From: Acetobacter malorum
GTDB taxonomy: Bacteria > Pseudomonadota > Alphaproteobacteria > Acetobacterales > Acetobacteraceae
NCBI RefSeq assembly: GCF_001580615.1
Contig: NZ_LHZC01000056.1
Location: forward strand, 62,001 to 126,000
Reading direction: 5' to 3'
Length of the DNA stretch: 64,000 bases
Both the position numbers and the translations under genes were made by a program. Shown here in pieces: positions 1-8,338 of the stretch (within the stretch, counting starts at the first letter, position 1; the number at the start of each line of letters is the position of its first letter). The notes under the pieces were generated by a model that worked only from the letters and a program-made list of their open reading frames with translations, was not told where the DNA came from and did not search any database.

Positions 1-424
1 GTGTGGTGACGAGGTCACTCCGCACTTCCGGCGCGCTGCGAGGGGCATCTTCCACTTCAATGCTGGGGGCAGCAACGGGGGCGTCCTCGGTGGCGAGCAC
101 AAGCGGCGGTGCCGCCGGGTCACCCGGGCGTGCGACCTGAAGTTCGACCCGGCGAATGGCGGGCAGAACCTGATTCCATAATTCGCTCAGGCGGTCGCCA
201 TACTGGCTCCGCACCCAGTCACGCAGAAAGCGGGTGGGAAGGAGGAGTGTAATCTCATCACCATCCACAGGCCCCAGCGCGATCTTGGTCAGCCAGGTAC
301 GGTATTCAACCTCCCCGACTTCCCCTTTCAGCCTTGAACAGATCTGTAACCACGATTCCTCAAGCGCCTTGCCATCCTCAGCTTGGGGGAAAGCCCTTTC
401 GTCATCGTCCACTCCGATTGTCAT
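1..424 (-). CDS. dnaA: Chromosomal replication initiator DnaA (5' part only)
   Basis: Initiator of chromosome replication; binds DnaA boxes and melts the origin. Only the first 141 codons lie in the window; the gene runs off the left edge. The visible residues match DnaA domain I (start MTIGVDDDERAF, then LEESWLQICSRLKGEV, YRTWLTKI and FLRDWVRSQYGD), followed by the start of the variable, Pro/Ala-rich domain II linker. The AAA+ domain and the DNA-binding domain IV are outside. The ATG at 422-424 was chosen because a GGGAG motif precedes it and an upstream in-frame ATG meets a stop after six codons. It is transcribed away from rpsT, to its left, as often seen in alphaproteobacteria. The identification is by domain I only, but the context supports it. 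Confidence 0.85.
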   Translation of the reverse strand, partial: MTIGVDDDERAFPQAEDGKALEESWLQICSRLKGEVGEVEYRTWLTKIALGPVDGDEITLLLPTRFLRDWVRSQYGDRLSELWNQVLPAIRRVELQVARPGDPAAPPLVLATEDAPVAAPSIEVEDAPRSAPEVRSDLVTT

Positions 425-677
425 CTACGCTCCCGAGCGGTCATAAACGCGGCCAGCCGCGCGTGATTTTCGATAAGGGGCCGCTTGCACGGCCACCAGG
501 CAGCCGGGCTTCCGGCAAGCCTACACTGCCGCTATGAAATGCGGCGCGGGAGCGCGAAAAAGACGCTCTCCCAAGGGTGGAGACTAGCGGCCAGAATTAA
601 AGCACGACCGAGGGAGGAGCAATGAAAATCTCTGTGCTCTTGCCCTCATCTCTGCCATGCCATGCCGAGGGCTACAC
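425..677. other. dnaA upstream region without genes
   Basis: Non-coding stretch between the start of dnaA and the terminator of rpsT. It should hold the dnaA promoter on the minus strand. I see no convincing DnaA boxes here and no open frame with its own ribosome binding site. The long plus-strand frame that begins here and continues through rpsT is an antisense shadow. Confidence 0.5.
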
Positions 678-717
678 AAAAGTAAAGCCGAACCACCCCA
701 GGATGATTCGGCTTTAC
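678..717 (-). terminator. Rho-independent terminator of rpsT
   Basis: Perfect 11-bp inverted repeat (682-692 with 707-717, GTAAAGCCGAA / TTCGGCTTTAC) with a 14-nt loop. On the minus strand it is followed by TTTTGTG. It sits 43 nt past the rpsT stop. Confidence 0.8.
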
Positions 718-759
718 AAAACGCATGTGTCTAAAGGCTGCTGGTGCAGCCTGAAGGTC

Positions 760-1029
760 TCAGGCAGTTGCCAGAGACTTCACGCGAGCAGACAGGCGGG
801 AAATTTTGCGTGCAATGGTGTTTGCATGCACAACGCCCTTGATCACGCCGCGCTGCAGTTCCGGCTGAGCAACGCGCAGAGCTTCACGAGCTTCGTCATG
901 GTTGCCAGCGGCAATTGCAGTTTCGACCTTCTTGATGAAGGTGCGCATGCGAGACTTGCGGGCTGTGTTACGAGCAGTCCGCTTTGCGGTCTGCCGGATG
1001 CGCTTACGCGCTGAAGCGATATTCGCCAT
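760..1029 (-). CDS. rpsT: 30S ribosomal protein S20
   Basis: Primary 16S rRNA-binding protein of the small ribosomal subunit. It has 89 residues, the usual size, and begins [13 protein letters not shown], the classical S20 N-terminus. It is rich in Lys/Arg and Ala and consists of predicted long helices throughout. It is a single-gene transcript ending in the hairpin at 678-717. It lies head-to-tail upstream of dnaA on the same strand, a common alphaproteobacterial pairing. The TAAAAT about 11 nt upstream of the start could be a -10 element, but no good -35 is visible. Confidence 0.97.
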   Translation of the reverse strand: MANIASARKRIRQTAKRTARNTARKSRMRTFIKKVETAIAAGNHDEAREALRVAQPELQRGVIKGVVHANTIARKISRLSARVKSLATA

Positions 1030-1040
1030 GAGTTTCTATT

Positions 1041-1130
1041 TTATCCAGCACAAAAGAAATGGTAGCAGCCCGGCAATGCCAGGATGGCTGCAAAGATGTA
1101 GCGGTGCTGTAATCCACAGCGGTATCCACA
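1041..1130. promoter_or_regulatory. Cluster of DnaA-box-like nonamers upstream of rpsT
   Basis: Three sites in the same orientation resemble the TTATCCACA box: TTATCCAGC at 1041-1049 (two mismatches), TAATCCACA at 1110-1118 (one mismatch) and GTATCCACA at 1122-1130 (one mismatch). They lie in the non-coding strip between rpsT and mutM, close to dnaA. They may be DnaA regulatory sites or part of an origin. No AT-rich unwinding element is obvious, so this is tentative. Confidence 0.35.
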
Positions 1131-1162
1131 GTCAAGTCGCTTCCCTCATTATAGAGGGAATT

Positions 1163-2002
1163 TCACCTCATTTTCTGCCGTGAGGGGCAGAAAAAGGTGG
1201 AGCGACCCGCCTGAGTGATCTGCTCGACCCCCGTACAGGCCGGCGCGCCGGGGCAGTCCGGGCACGGTTGCCCTTTGCGTCCATAAACGCGCCAGGCATG
1301 CTGAAAATAGCCCAGCCCGCCTTCCGGGCGCACATAATCTTTCAGGCTTGAGCCGCCAGCGGCAATCGCTTCATTCAGAACATCCTTAATGGCCTGAACC
1401 AGCCGCTTTGTTTCCTGAGGTTTCAGGCTGCCTGCGGCGGTCTGCGGATGGATGCCCGTGCGATACAGGGCTTCACAGACATAAATATTGCCCAGACCTG
1501 AGACAATTTTCTGGTCCAGAAGCGCTGTTTTGATCGGAGATTTCCGCCCCTTGAGGGCTGCGCGAAGCACAGGGCCCGTAAAAGCGGGCTCCAGTGGTTC
1601 CGGCCCCATAGCGGCGAGAAACTTATACTGCTCTTCCTGCCCGGTGGGCACGAGGTCCAGCATCCCGAAGCGGCGCGGGTCAATAAACCCGCAGCGCCGT
1701 CCATCCGCCGTGATGAAGGTGACGTGTTCATGCAGTGCAGGGGGCGTCGGAGAATCGAGAATAATGCGTCCCGACATGCCCAGATGCAGCACGACGGACA
1801 GATTATTCGACAGCCGCATGAGAATATATTTCCCACGGCGGCGGAAGCCTGTGACAGTCTGCCCAGCAACAGAATCACGAAAATCGGCAGGAATCTGCCA
1901 TCGCAGATCCGGGCGGCGGAGAATGACATCGCTGATTTGATGGCCTTGCAGAGCGATCTGCATACCACGCATCACGGTTTCGACTTCAGGGAGTTCCGGC
2001 AT
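1163..2002 (-). CDS. mutM: Formamidopyrimidine-DNA glycosylase (Fpg/MutM)
   Basis: Base-excision repair enzyme that removes 8-oxoguanine and formamidopyrimidines and nicks the abasic site. The start was set at 2002 so that the mature protein begins PELPEVETV: Pro2 is the catalytic nucleophile and Glu3 the general acid. The longer in-frame extension (to 2065) would bury this end and overlaps the divergent ubiE gene. RRRGKYI carries the conserved catalytic Lys. It has 279 residues, normal for the family. The C-terminal zinc finger is odd: Cys247 and Cys250 are present, but the last pair reads C272-P-S-R275, so the fourth ligand is Arg; an extra Cys256 lies between. Divergent from ubiE with a 29-nt gap. 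Confidence 0.93.
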   Translation of the reverse strand: MPELPEVETVMRGMQIALQGHQISDVILRRPDLRWQIPADFRDSVAGQTVTGFRRRGKYILMRLSNNLSVVLHLGMSGRIILDSPTPPALHEHVTFITADGRRCGFIDPRRFGMLDLVPTGQEEQYKFLAAMGPEPLEPAFTGPVLRAALKGRKSPIKTALLDQKIVSGLGNIYVCEALYRTGIHPQTAAGSLKPQETKRLVQAIKDVLNEAIAAGGSSLKDYVRPEGGLGYFQHAWRVYGRKGQPCPDCPGAPACTGVEQITQAGRSTFFCPSRQKMR

Positions 2003-2031
2003 GAGTGCAAAGCAGGGTATAGGGTAAGACC

Positions 2032-2817
2032 ATGACCGACAATAGCTTTGCGCCCTCCCCCTCATCTTCCGCTGCGCCGCAGCCGGAAGAAACCGATTTC
2101 GGCTTCCGTTCCGTCCGGAAGGAAGAAAAGAAACCCCTCGTCCGCGCTGTGTTTGACAGCGTTGCGGGCAAGTATGACGTCATGAATGATCTGATGTCTC
2201 TGGGGATTCACCGGGTCTGGAAACGTATTTTTGTCACGGAACTCGGGCCTCAGCCCGGGCTGTCCCTGCTGGATCTGGCAGGCGGCACGGGCGACATCAG
2301 CTTTGGCTGGCTGCAGGGCGGCGGCGGCCCCACCATCATGACTGACATCAATGCCAGCATGCTCTCTGTCGGGCGTGACCGGGCGCTGAGCCGGGGTTTT
2401 GTATCCGACCTCTCCTTTGCAGTGGTGGATGCTGAAGCCATTCCGCTGAAAGATATGTCGGTTGACCGCGTTTCCATCGCGTTTGGCCTGAGAAACTGCA
2501 CCGACAAAATGGCAGTGATTCGGGAAGCGCGTCGCGTGCTACGTCCCGGTGGGCGTTTTATGTGCCTTGAATTCTCCCGCGTGCAGGTTGCCGCTCTGGC
2601 GCCGATTTATGATGCCTGGTCCTTCAAGGTTCTGCCGACCATGGGCAGCATGGTGGCGGGTGACCGGGAAAGCTACCAGTATCTGGCAGAAAGCATCCGC
2701 ACCTTCCCGGATCAGGAAACACTGGCGGAAATGTTCCGTGAGGCAGGCTTGTCTCACGTGCGGTATCAGTCTCTGTCTGGCGGGATTGCAGCCATTCACT
2801 CTGGCTGGCGTCTCTGA
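2032..2817 (+). CDS. ubiE: Ubiquinone/menaquinone biosynthesis C-methyltransferase UbiE
   Basis: SAM-dependent C-methylation of the quinone ring in ubiquinone synthesis, in the cytosol or at the membrane. It has 261 residues. The family signature [21 protein letters not shown] lies near residue 40-60, SAM motif I is [13 protein letters not shown], and the AFGLRN motif and the C-terminal [12 protein letters not shown] ending are both typical. The first 20 residues are a Ser/Pro-rich extension without homology that I recognise. It is followed after 6 nt by coaBC, and the run continues into dut and a transporter, so these genes are probably co-transcribed. Confidence 0.95.
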   Translation: MTDNSFAPSPSSSAAPQPEETDFGFRSVRKEEKKPLVRAVFDSVAGKYDVMNDLMSLGIHRVWKRIFVTELGPQPGLSLLDLAGGTGDISFGWLQGGGGPTIMTDINASMLSVGRDRALSRGFVSDLSFAVVDAEAIPLKDMSVDRVSIAFGLRNCTDKMAVIREARRVLRPGGRFMCLEFSRVQVAALAPIYDAWSFKVLPTMGSMVAGDRESYQYLAESIRTFPDQETLAEMFREAGLSHVRYQSLSGGIAAIHSGWRL

Positions 2818-2823
2818 TCTTTC

Positions 2824-4074
2824 ATGACGGCTCCCCTCGCCTCACGCTCTGTTTTGCTGATTATCAGCGGAAGCATTGCCGCTTTCAAAGCGCCGGAACT
2901 TATCCGGTCGCTGCGGGCTGATGGCATACGGGTGCGATGCGTGCTCACACAGGGGGGCAGTCAGTTTGTTGCGCCGCTGACGTTGCAGGCACTCAGCGGT
3001 CAGCCTATTCATACGGACCTGTTTTCTCTCACGGCTGAGCAGGAAATGGGGCATATCGCCCTTTCCCGCTCTGCGGATCTGATTGTTGTGTGCCCTGCAT
3101 CCGCCAATCTACTCGCCCGCATGGCAGGCGGCTCGGCGGACGATCTGGCCAGCACAGTGCTGCTGGCCACGGACACCCCTGTCATGGTCGCTCCGGGCAT
3201 GAATGTGCGGATGTGGGAGCATCCCGCCACGCAAGCCAACATTCAGACACTCAGGCAACGTGGCGTGACTTTTCTTGGGCCCGTTGCCGGTGAGATGGCC
3301 TGTGGTGAATATGGCCTTGGCCGGATGGTGGAACCTGCCGATGTCCGGGATGCTGTTCTGGCATTTTTCCGCCAACAGAGCCGCAAGATCGGCCCTTTGG
3401 CAGGCAAAACATGCCTTGTAACGGCAGGCCCGACTCATGAACCGCTGGACCCTGTGCGGTATCTCGCCAATCGCTCTTCCGGTAAGCAGGGCTATGCGCT
3501 TGCCGAAGCTCTGGCGGATCTGGGTGCTAAGGTGACGCTTATCAGCGGCCCGACAGCTTTGCGTCCCCCGGCGGGCGTGGCTGTGTCTTTTTGTGAGACA
3601 GCCCGACAGATGCGTGATCTGGCTCTCAAGGCGACACAAAATGCGTCGTTTGATGCGGCTATCTGCACAGCTGCTGTCGCGGACTGGCGGCCTGCGCATG
3701 TGCAGGATCAGAAAATCAAAAAAACAGGCAAGGATGATCTGCCCTCGCCACTGGCCCTGTTGCCCAACCCGGATATTCTGGCCGAACTTTCAGAGCCGTC
3801 CCCTTCCCGCCCGCGCCTCGTCATTGGTTTTGCAGCCGAGACGGAAACGGTGGAAGCTCATGCCCGCGCCAAGCTGGCGCGAAAGGGATGTGACTGGATT
3901 GTTGCCAACAATGTTGGGGCGGGTTCAGATGTTATGGGTGGGTCCGAAAATCAGGTCATCCTCATCACGCAGGATAAAGCGGAGCATTGGCCTCGCCTGA
4001 GTAAGGAAGAAGTGGCCCGCAGGTTTGCCACAACTCTTGCAGACTGGTTTTTAAAGCCTCACAAGTCGTTATAA
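2824..4074 (+). CDS. coaBC: Bifunctional phosphopantothenoylcysteine decarboxylase / phosphopantothenate-cysteine ligase
   Basis: Catalyses two steps of coenzyme A synthesis: joining of cysteine to 4'-phosphopantothenate (CoaB) and decarboxylation of the product (CoaC). It has 416 residues. The N-terminal flavoprotein CoaC domain (about 1-185) shows SGSIAAFKAPELIRSLR, APGMNVRMW and the active-site Cys near residue 160 in ACGEYGLGR. The CoaB domain begins at about 195 with CLVTAGPTHEPLDPVRYL and NRSSGKQGYALAEA and carries the late KIKK and GFAAET motifs. It lies between ubiE and dut, an arrangement also seen in other alphaproteobacteria. Confidence 0.95.
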   Translation: MTAPLASRSVLLIISGSIAAFKAPELIRSLRADGIRVRCVLTQGGSQFVAPLTLQALSGQPIHTDLFSLTAEQEMGHIALSRSADLIVVCPASANLLARMAGGSADDLASTVLLATDTPVMVAPGMNVRMWEHPATQANIQTLRQRGVTFLGPVAGEMACGEYGLGRMVEPADVRDAVLAFFRQQSRKIGPLAGKTCLVTAGPTHEPLDPVRYLANRSSGKQGYALAEALADLGAKVTLISGPTALRPPAGVAVSFCETARQMRDLALKATQNASFDAAICTAAVADWRPAHVQDQKIKKTGKDDLPSPLALLPNPDILAELSEPSPSRPRLVIGFAAETETVEAHARAKLARKGCDWIVANNVGAGSDVMGGSENQVILITQDKAEHWPRLSKEEVARRFATTLADWFLKPHKSL

Positions 4075-4098
4075 GAACTATGAGATATGGAGTGCCTG

Positions 4099-4578
4099 AT
4101 GCCTGCAACTGAATCCCGGAACACCGGCCTGACAGTGCGGGTGCAGCGCCTGCCACACGGGCAGGATCTGCCATTGCCGTCTTACGCTACAGCAGGTGCA
4201 GCCGGGATGGATCTTCTGGCGGCCGTGCCGGAACCTCTCACGCTCCAGCCTGGTGGCCGCGCGGTTATCCCGACTGGTCTGTGCATTGCGCTACCCCCCG
4301 GATACGAGTTGCAGGTGCGTCCCCGCTCCGGCCTTGCGTTGAAGCACGGGATTATTCTGCCCAACTCCCCCGGCACTATTGATGAAGATTATCGCGGCGA
4401 AGTCGGCGTGATTGTTCTCAATGCAGGTGATCAGCCCTTTACCGTTGAGCATGGCATGCGCATCGCTCAGGCTGTTATTGCGCCGGTTGAGCGCGTCTCC
4501 TGGGCCGAATGTGACACTCTGGACGCAACAGCCCGCGGCACAGGGGGCTTTGGCAGTACGGGAACCGGCCTGCCATGA
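4099..4578 (+). CDS. dut: dUTP diphosphatase
   Basis: Homotrimeric dUTPase that hydrolyses dUTP to dUMP and pyrophosphate, keeping uracil out of DNA and supplying dTMP synthesis. All five family motifs are visible: [38 protein letters not shown] and the C-terminal [10 protein letters not shown] arm. The ATG at 4099 is preferred over the one at 4087 because a GGAG lies 6 nt upstream; the protein then has 159 residues. The stop overlaps the next start (ATGA at 4575-4578), indicating translational coupling with the transporter gene. Confidence 0.94.
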   Translation: MPATESRNTGLTVRVQRLPHGQDLPLPSYATAGAAGMDLLAAVPEPLTLQPGGRAVIPTGLCIALPPGYELQVRPRSGLALKHGIILPNSPGTIDEDYRGEVGVIVLNAGDQPFTVEHGMRIAQAVIAPVERVSWAECDTLDATARGTGGFGSTGTGLP

Positions 4579-6332
4579 CGGCAGCGCGACCAGATTTTTC
4601 TCTTTCTTCTCAAAACCCCTCTACGCGTCTGCCGTTACGTCACCTGAATACGGCAGATGCCTTCCTGCTGATTTGCGTGGTAGGGCTGGCTGTTCTGGCC
4701 GGCAACAGTGTGCGCCACATGCTGGCGCCCCTCGCCGCCCCGGCGCAGGCTCCGATCCATCTCGATATCCTGTATCTTCCCGGCTACGCCCTGCGGACCA
4801 CTCTGCGGATGTTCGCGGCTCTCGGGCTTTCGCTAGTTTTCACCTTTCTTTACGCAACACTGGCCGCCAAAAGCCGCCGGGCCGCGCAAATTCTGGTGCC
4901 CTTGCTGGATATCCTTCAGTCCATTCCCATCCTGGGCTTTCTGAGCTTTACAGTGACCTTCTTTCTGGGCCTCTTTCCCGGACAGGTGCTGGGGGCTGAG
5001 CTGGCCGCCATTTTCACCATTTTCACCTCTCAGGCCTGGAATATGGCCTTTGGGATGTATCAGTCTTTGCGGAGCGTCCCGACAGAGCTTGAAGAAGCCG
5101 CACGAGGCTTCGGGCTAACCGCCTGGCAAAAATTCTGGCGGCTGGAAGTGCCCTGCGCCGTTCCCTCGCTCGTGTGGAATTCCATGATGTCCATGGCGGG
5201 CGGCTGGTTCATGGTGGTCTATTCAGAAACCCTTACTGTCGGCAACACCCAGATCATCCTGCCGGGGATCGGGTCCTATGTGGGCGTTGCCATCAGTCAG
5301 CAAAATATCGGTGCTGTGCTGGCAGCCATCCTCGCCATGATGGCGATTATTCTGGCGTATGATCAGGTCCTGTTTCGCCCCCTCACCGTCTGGGCTTCAC
5401 GGTTCCGACTGGAAACAACGGTGCAGGATGAAGCTCTGGCAGAGCCGTGGGTGCTTCGTCTGCTGCGCCGCACCCGTGTCCTGCGGGCCAGTATCAATCT
5501 GTTCCTGTCTTTTATGCGCAAGATCGGCTCCCTCCCTCTGGGGCGTAGACAGGGACGGTTTCAGCCGTCTCAGACGACCGTTTCAAAACGGCTCTCAGAT
5601 GGCTTGTGGTGGGGGGCGCTGGGGCTGATCTTTCTGTGTGCGCTGGAACAGGCGTGGGTTTACGGCAGCTCGGCCTATACGCTCGGGCAAATTGGGCATG
5701 TTGTCGTGCTGGGGTTTTATACGCTTCTGCGTGTTGTCAGCATGCTGTGCGTGGCCTCATTGATCTGGGTGCCAGTGGGCGTCTGGCTGGGGCTCAAGCC
5801 CGTGCGCGCGCATCGGGCGCAACTGATTGTGCAATATTGCGCGGCGTTCCCGGCCAATCTGTTCTTCCCCGTTTTTGTGGGGGGCATCATTTATTTTCAT
5901 CTTGCTCCGGATATCTGGCTGACTCCTTTGATGATGCTGGGGGCGCAATGGTACATTCTGTTCAACGTCATTGGAGGCACCTCATCTTTCCCGCCCAATC
6001 TGCTGGAAGTCGGGGAAAATTTTGAGGTCAAAGGCCTGCTCTGGTGGCGGAAAATCATTTTGCCCGGCATCACGCCTTATTATCTGACGGGGGCACTGGC
6101 GGCCTCAGGCGGCGCATGGAATGCCGCCATCGCATCAGAAGTAGCGCAATGGGGCAATGTGACGCTGAAAGCCCACGGCCTTGGGGCCTATATTGCGCAG
6201 GCCACGACCGAAGGCGACATCAGTGAGGTTGCCCTGGGTGTTGTCGTGATGGCGCTGTTTGTGCTCATCCTCAACTGGCTGGTCTGGCGTCCTCTTTCTG
6301 ATTACGCTCACCGTCGCCTGAAACTGACCTGA
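4575..6332 (+). CDS. Duplicated-permease subunit of a NitT/TauT-type ABC transporter
   Basis: Integral membrane subunit with two binding-protein-dependent permease modules fused in one 585-residue chain. The first EAA-type loop is [19 protein letters not shown] (about 175) and the second is [20 protein letters not shown] (about 475). Many hydrophobic segments surround each. The fusion replaces the usual permease dimer. It pairs with the ATPase that follows after 14 nt. No periplasmic binding protein gene is near, so the substrate cannot be deduced; the family is loosely annotated for anions such as nitrate, sulfonate or bicarbonate. It overlaps dut by 4 nt, which is unusual company for a transporter and suggests expression with nucleotide and CoA genes. 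Confidence 0.85.
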   Translation: MTAARPDFSLSSQNPSTRLPLRHLNTADAFLLICVVGLAVLAGNSVRHMLAPLAAPAQAPIHLDILYLPGYALRTTLRMFAALGLSLVFTFLYATLAAKSRRAAQILVPLLDILQSIPILGFLSFTVTFFLGLFPGQVLGAELAAIFTIFTSQAWNMAFGMYQSLRSVPTELEEAARGFGLTAWQKFWRLEVPCAVPSLVWNSMMSMAGGWFMVVYSETLTVGNTQIILPGIGSYVGVAISQQNIGAVLAAILAMMAIILAYDQVLFRPLTVWASRFRLETTVQDEALAEPWVLRLLRRTRVLRASINLFLSFMRKIGSLPLGRRQGRFQPSQTTVSKRLSDGLWWGALGLIFLCALEQAWVYGSSAYTLGQIGHVVVLGFYTLLRVVSMLCVASLIWVPVGVWLGLKPVRAHRAQLIVQYCAAFPANLFFPVFVGGIIYFHLAPDIWLTPLMMLGAQWYILFNVIGGTSSFPPNLLEVGENFEVKGLLWWRKIILPGITPYYLTGALAASGGAWNAAIASEVAQWGNVTLKAHGLGAYIAQATTEGDISEVALGVVVMALFVLILNWLVWRPLSDYAHRRLKLT

Positions 6333-6346
6333 CACAGGACCGAACC

Positions 6347-7705
6347 ATGACGTCCCCTTCCCTCGCCGACAACCAGACAGCCGGACAAGCCACAGCGCTG
6401 GTTGAGGCACGGCATGTCAGTCAGTCCTACCATAAAGACAGTGCGGTTGATCTGCTGGTTCTGGATGATGTCAATCTGACGCTTAATGCGGGAGAGATTG
6501 TTGGCCTTCTGGGCCGGTCAGGTTCTGGAAAATCGACATTCCTGAGGATTTTGGCCGGGTTGCTTTCCCCTTCATCCGGTGAGGTGCTCTGGAAAGGGAA
6601 CTCCCTGAAAGGACCAGCGGATGGCGTTGCCATGGTCTTTCAGTCCTTCGCGCTCTTCCCGTGGATGACGGTCGAAGAAAATGTCGCACTCGGGCTGGAA
6701 GCCAAGGGCATTACGGGTGAAGAGCGCGACAGACGGGTGGAAAACGCCATCGATCTGATTGGGCTTGGCGGCTACGAGAACGCATGGCCAAAAGAGCTTT
6801 CTGGCGGCATGCAGCAGCGTGTGGGGCTGGCCCGCGCACTGGTCGTGCAGCCAGACCTGCTGCTGATGGACGAGCCCTTCTCCGCTCTGGATGTGCTGAC
6901 CGCTGAAAATCTGCGGACAGATCTGGTTGAGCTCTGGTCAGAAAAAAAGCTGCCGGTTCAGGCCATGCTGGTGGTGACGCACAATATTGAAGAAGCTGTT
7001 CTGATCTGTGACCGGATCATGATTTTCTCTTCCAATCCCGGCCGTATTGCCCATGCCCTGACGGTGCCGTTTGCGCACCCGCGTGACCGGGAAGATCCAG
7101 CCTTCCGTCAGTTTGTGGATCACATTTATGCGTTGATGACGCAACGCGCGCCGATTATTTCCGAGGCCGACTTAGCCGTAGGCGTGAAGCAGGCGGCGCA
7201 GGCTGCGCCGTCTTTCATGGCTTTGCCGATGGTGTCCATCACAATGATGATCGGGATGATGGAAGCACTGGCGGCCCCGCCACTCAACGGCCGGGCAGAT
7301 CTGCCCATGCTGGCGGAAAAGCTGCAGCTGGAACTGGATGACCTGTTCCCGTTAGGCGAATCCCTTGAACTGCTTGGGCTTGCGGAGCTGGAGGATGGAG
7401 ACATCCTGCTCACCAATGAAGGCGTGCATTTTGTGCTGAGTGACCTTGATGAGCGCAAAGCCATTATGAGTCATGCGCTGCTGCATCATGTGCCACTGGT
7501 TAAAATGATCTGCACCGTGCTGGATGAGCGCCCGTCCCACAGCGCTAATGCCGATCGCTTCCGGGATGCGCTGGAAGAGGCGATGTCACCCGATTATGCC
7601 CGCCAGACGCTCCAGACCGTTATCGGCTGGGCCCGCTTTGCGGAATTGTTCGATTTTGATGAAGAAGGAGATCGCTTCTATCTGGAAGAAGCGATCTCTG
7701 AATAA
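6347..7705 (+). CDS. ABC transporter ATPase with C-terminal AAA-associated domain
   Basis: Energises the preceding duplicated permease. The N-terminal ATPase domain has Walker A GRSGSGKST (about 55), signature LSGGMQQRVGLARAL (about 150), Walker B LLLMDEPFSALD and the switch-region VVTHN. This matches the nitrate/sulfonate/taurine (NitT/TauT) class. After about residue 285 comes a roughly 150-residue acidic, helical extension that looks like the AAA-associated C-terminal domain found on this ATPase subgroup; its role is unknown, possibly regulatory. The 452-residue length fits that fusion. It converges on msrA with 9 nt between the stops. Confidence 0.88.
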   Translation: MTSPSLADNQTAGQATALVEARHVSQSYHKDSAVDLLVLDDVNLTLNAGEIVGLLGRSGSGKSTFLRILAGLLSPSSGEVLWKGNSLKGPADGVAMVFQSFALFPWMTVEENVALGLEAKGITGEERDRRVENAIDLIGLGGYENAWPKELSGGMQQRVGLARALVVQPDLLLMDEPFSALDVLTAENLRTDLVELWSEKKLPVQAMLVVTHNIEEAVLICDRIMIFSSNPGRIAHALTVPFAHPRDREDPAFRQFVDHIYALMTQRAPIISEADLAVGVKQAAQAAPSFMALPMVSITMMIGMMEALAAPPLNGRADLPMLAEKLQLELDDLFPLGESLELLGLAELEDGDILLTNEGVHFVLSDLDERKAIMSHALLHHVPLVKMICTVLDERPSHSANADRFRDALEEAMSPDYARQTLQTVIGWARFAELFDFDEEGDRFYLEEAISE

Positions 7706-7714
7706 GCCAGCAGC

Positions 7715-8257
7715 TCAGACACCTGCACGTTTGAAGCGGGACGCGTAGAGTTTGCGCGCCTTGGCGACCTTGGGGGCAATAACTGCCTGACAATAGCCCG
7801 TGTTCGGATTGCGCTCATAGTAATCGAAATGCATGGCTTCAGCCGGCCAGAAGGTCTCTAGCGGGACAATCTCAGTGACAATTGGCGCGTCCCAGAGATT
7901 GGCTTTTTCAATTTCTGCCTTAACGGTCAGTGCGGCATTTTTCTGCACGTCATCCGCATAGAAAATGGCGGAGCGATATTGGGTGCCAATATCGTCCCCC
8001 TGCCGGTTCAGAGTGGTGGGATTATGGAGTGTGAAGAAAATTCTCAGCACATCCTCATACCCGATTACGCTCGGGTCGAACTCCAGCCGAATGACTTCCG
8101 CATGGCCAGTCTGGCCAGTGCAAACCTGTTTATAGGTTGGTTCTGCCGTATGGCCGCCAGCATAGCCGGGGGCGATGGAAAGAATCCCCGCCATGTCTCG
8201 AAAAACAGCTTCCATGCACCAGAAGCATCCGCCGCCAAGAACGATAGACTGGGACAT
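7715..8257 (-). CDS. msrA: Peptide-methionine (S)-S-oxide reductase MsrA
   Basis: Reduces the S-epimer of methionine sulfoxide in free form and in proteins, part of oxidative damage repair. The catalytic motif GGCFWCMEAVF lies at residues 8-18. Further family signatures are GYAGG, YKQVCTGQTGHAEV and IYYxxxEQ-like QYRSAIFY. The ATG at 8257 was chosen because GAAGGA lies 6 nt upstream; the ATG two codons earlier touches that site. This gives 180 residues, normal for MsrA. A hairpin at 8287-8323 separates it from valS. Confidence 0.95.
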   Translation of the reverse strand: MSQSIVLGGGCFWCMEAVFRDMAGILSIAPGYAGGHTAEPTYKQVCTGQTGHAEVIRLEFDPSVIGYEDVLRIFFTLHNPTTLNRQGDDIGTQYRSAIFYADDVQKNAALTVKAEIEKANLWDAPIVTEIVPLETFWPAEAMHFDYYERNPNTGYCQAVIAPKVAKARKLYASRFKRAGV

Positions 8258-8338
8258 GTTCATTCCTTCACTGTGTTTGCGTCGTGAGACCTGCACCACT
8301 CCTTTAAAGAGAGGCGCAGGTCTGAAAGCTGTAGGGAA

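Noticed and set aside
622-1014. 130-codon plus-strand frame between dnaA and mutM
   Set aside because: It runs antisense through rpsT and its terminator; no ribosome site fits and the protein has no recognisable features.
8287-8323. Hairpin AGACCTGC/GCAGGTCT between valS and msrA as a terminator
   Set aside because: The 8-bp stem is real, but no T run follows on the minus strand, so it is not a convincing intrinsic terminator.
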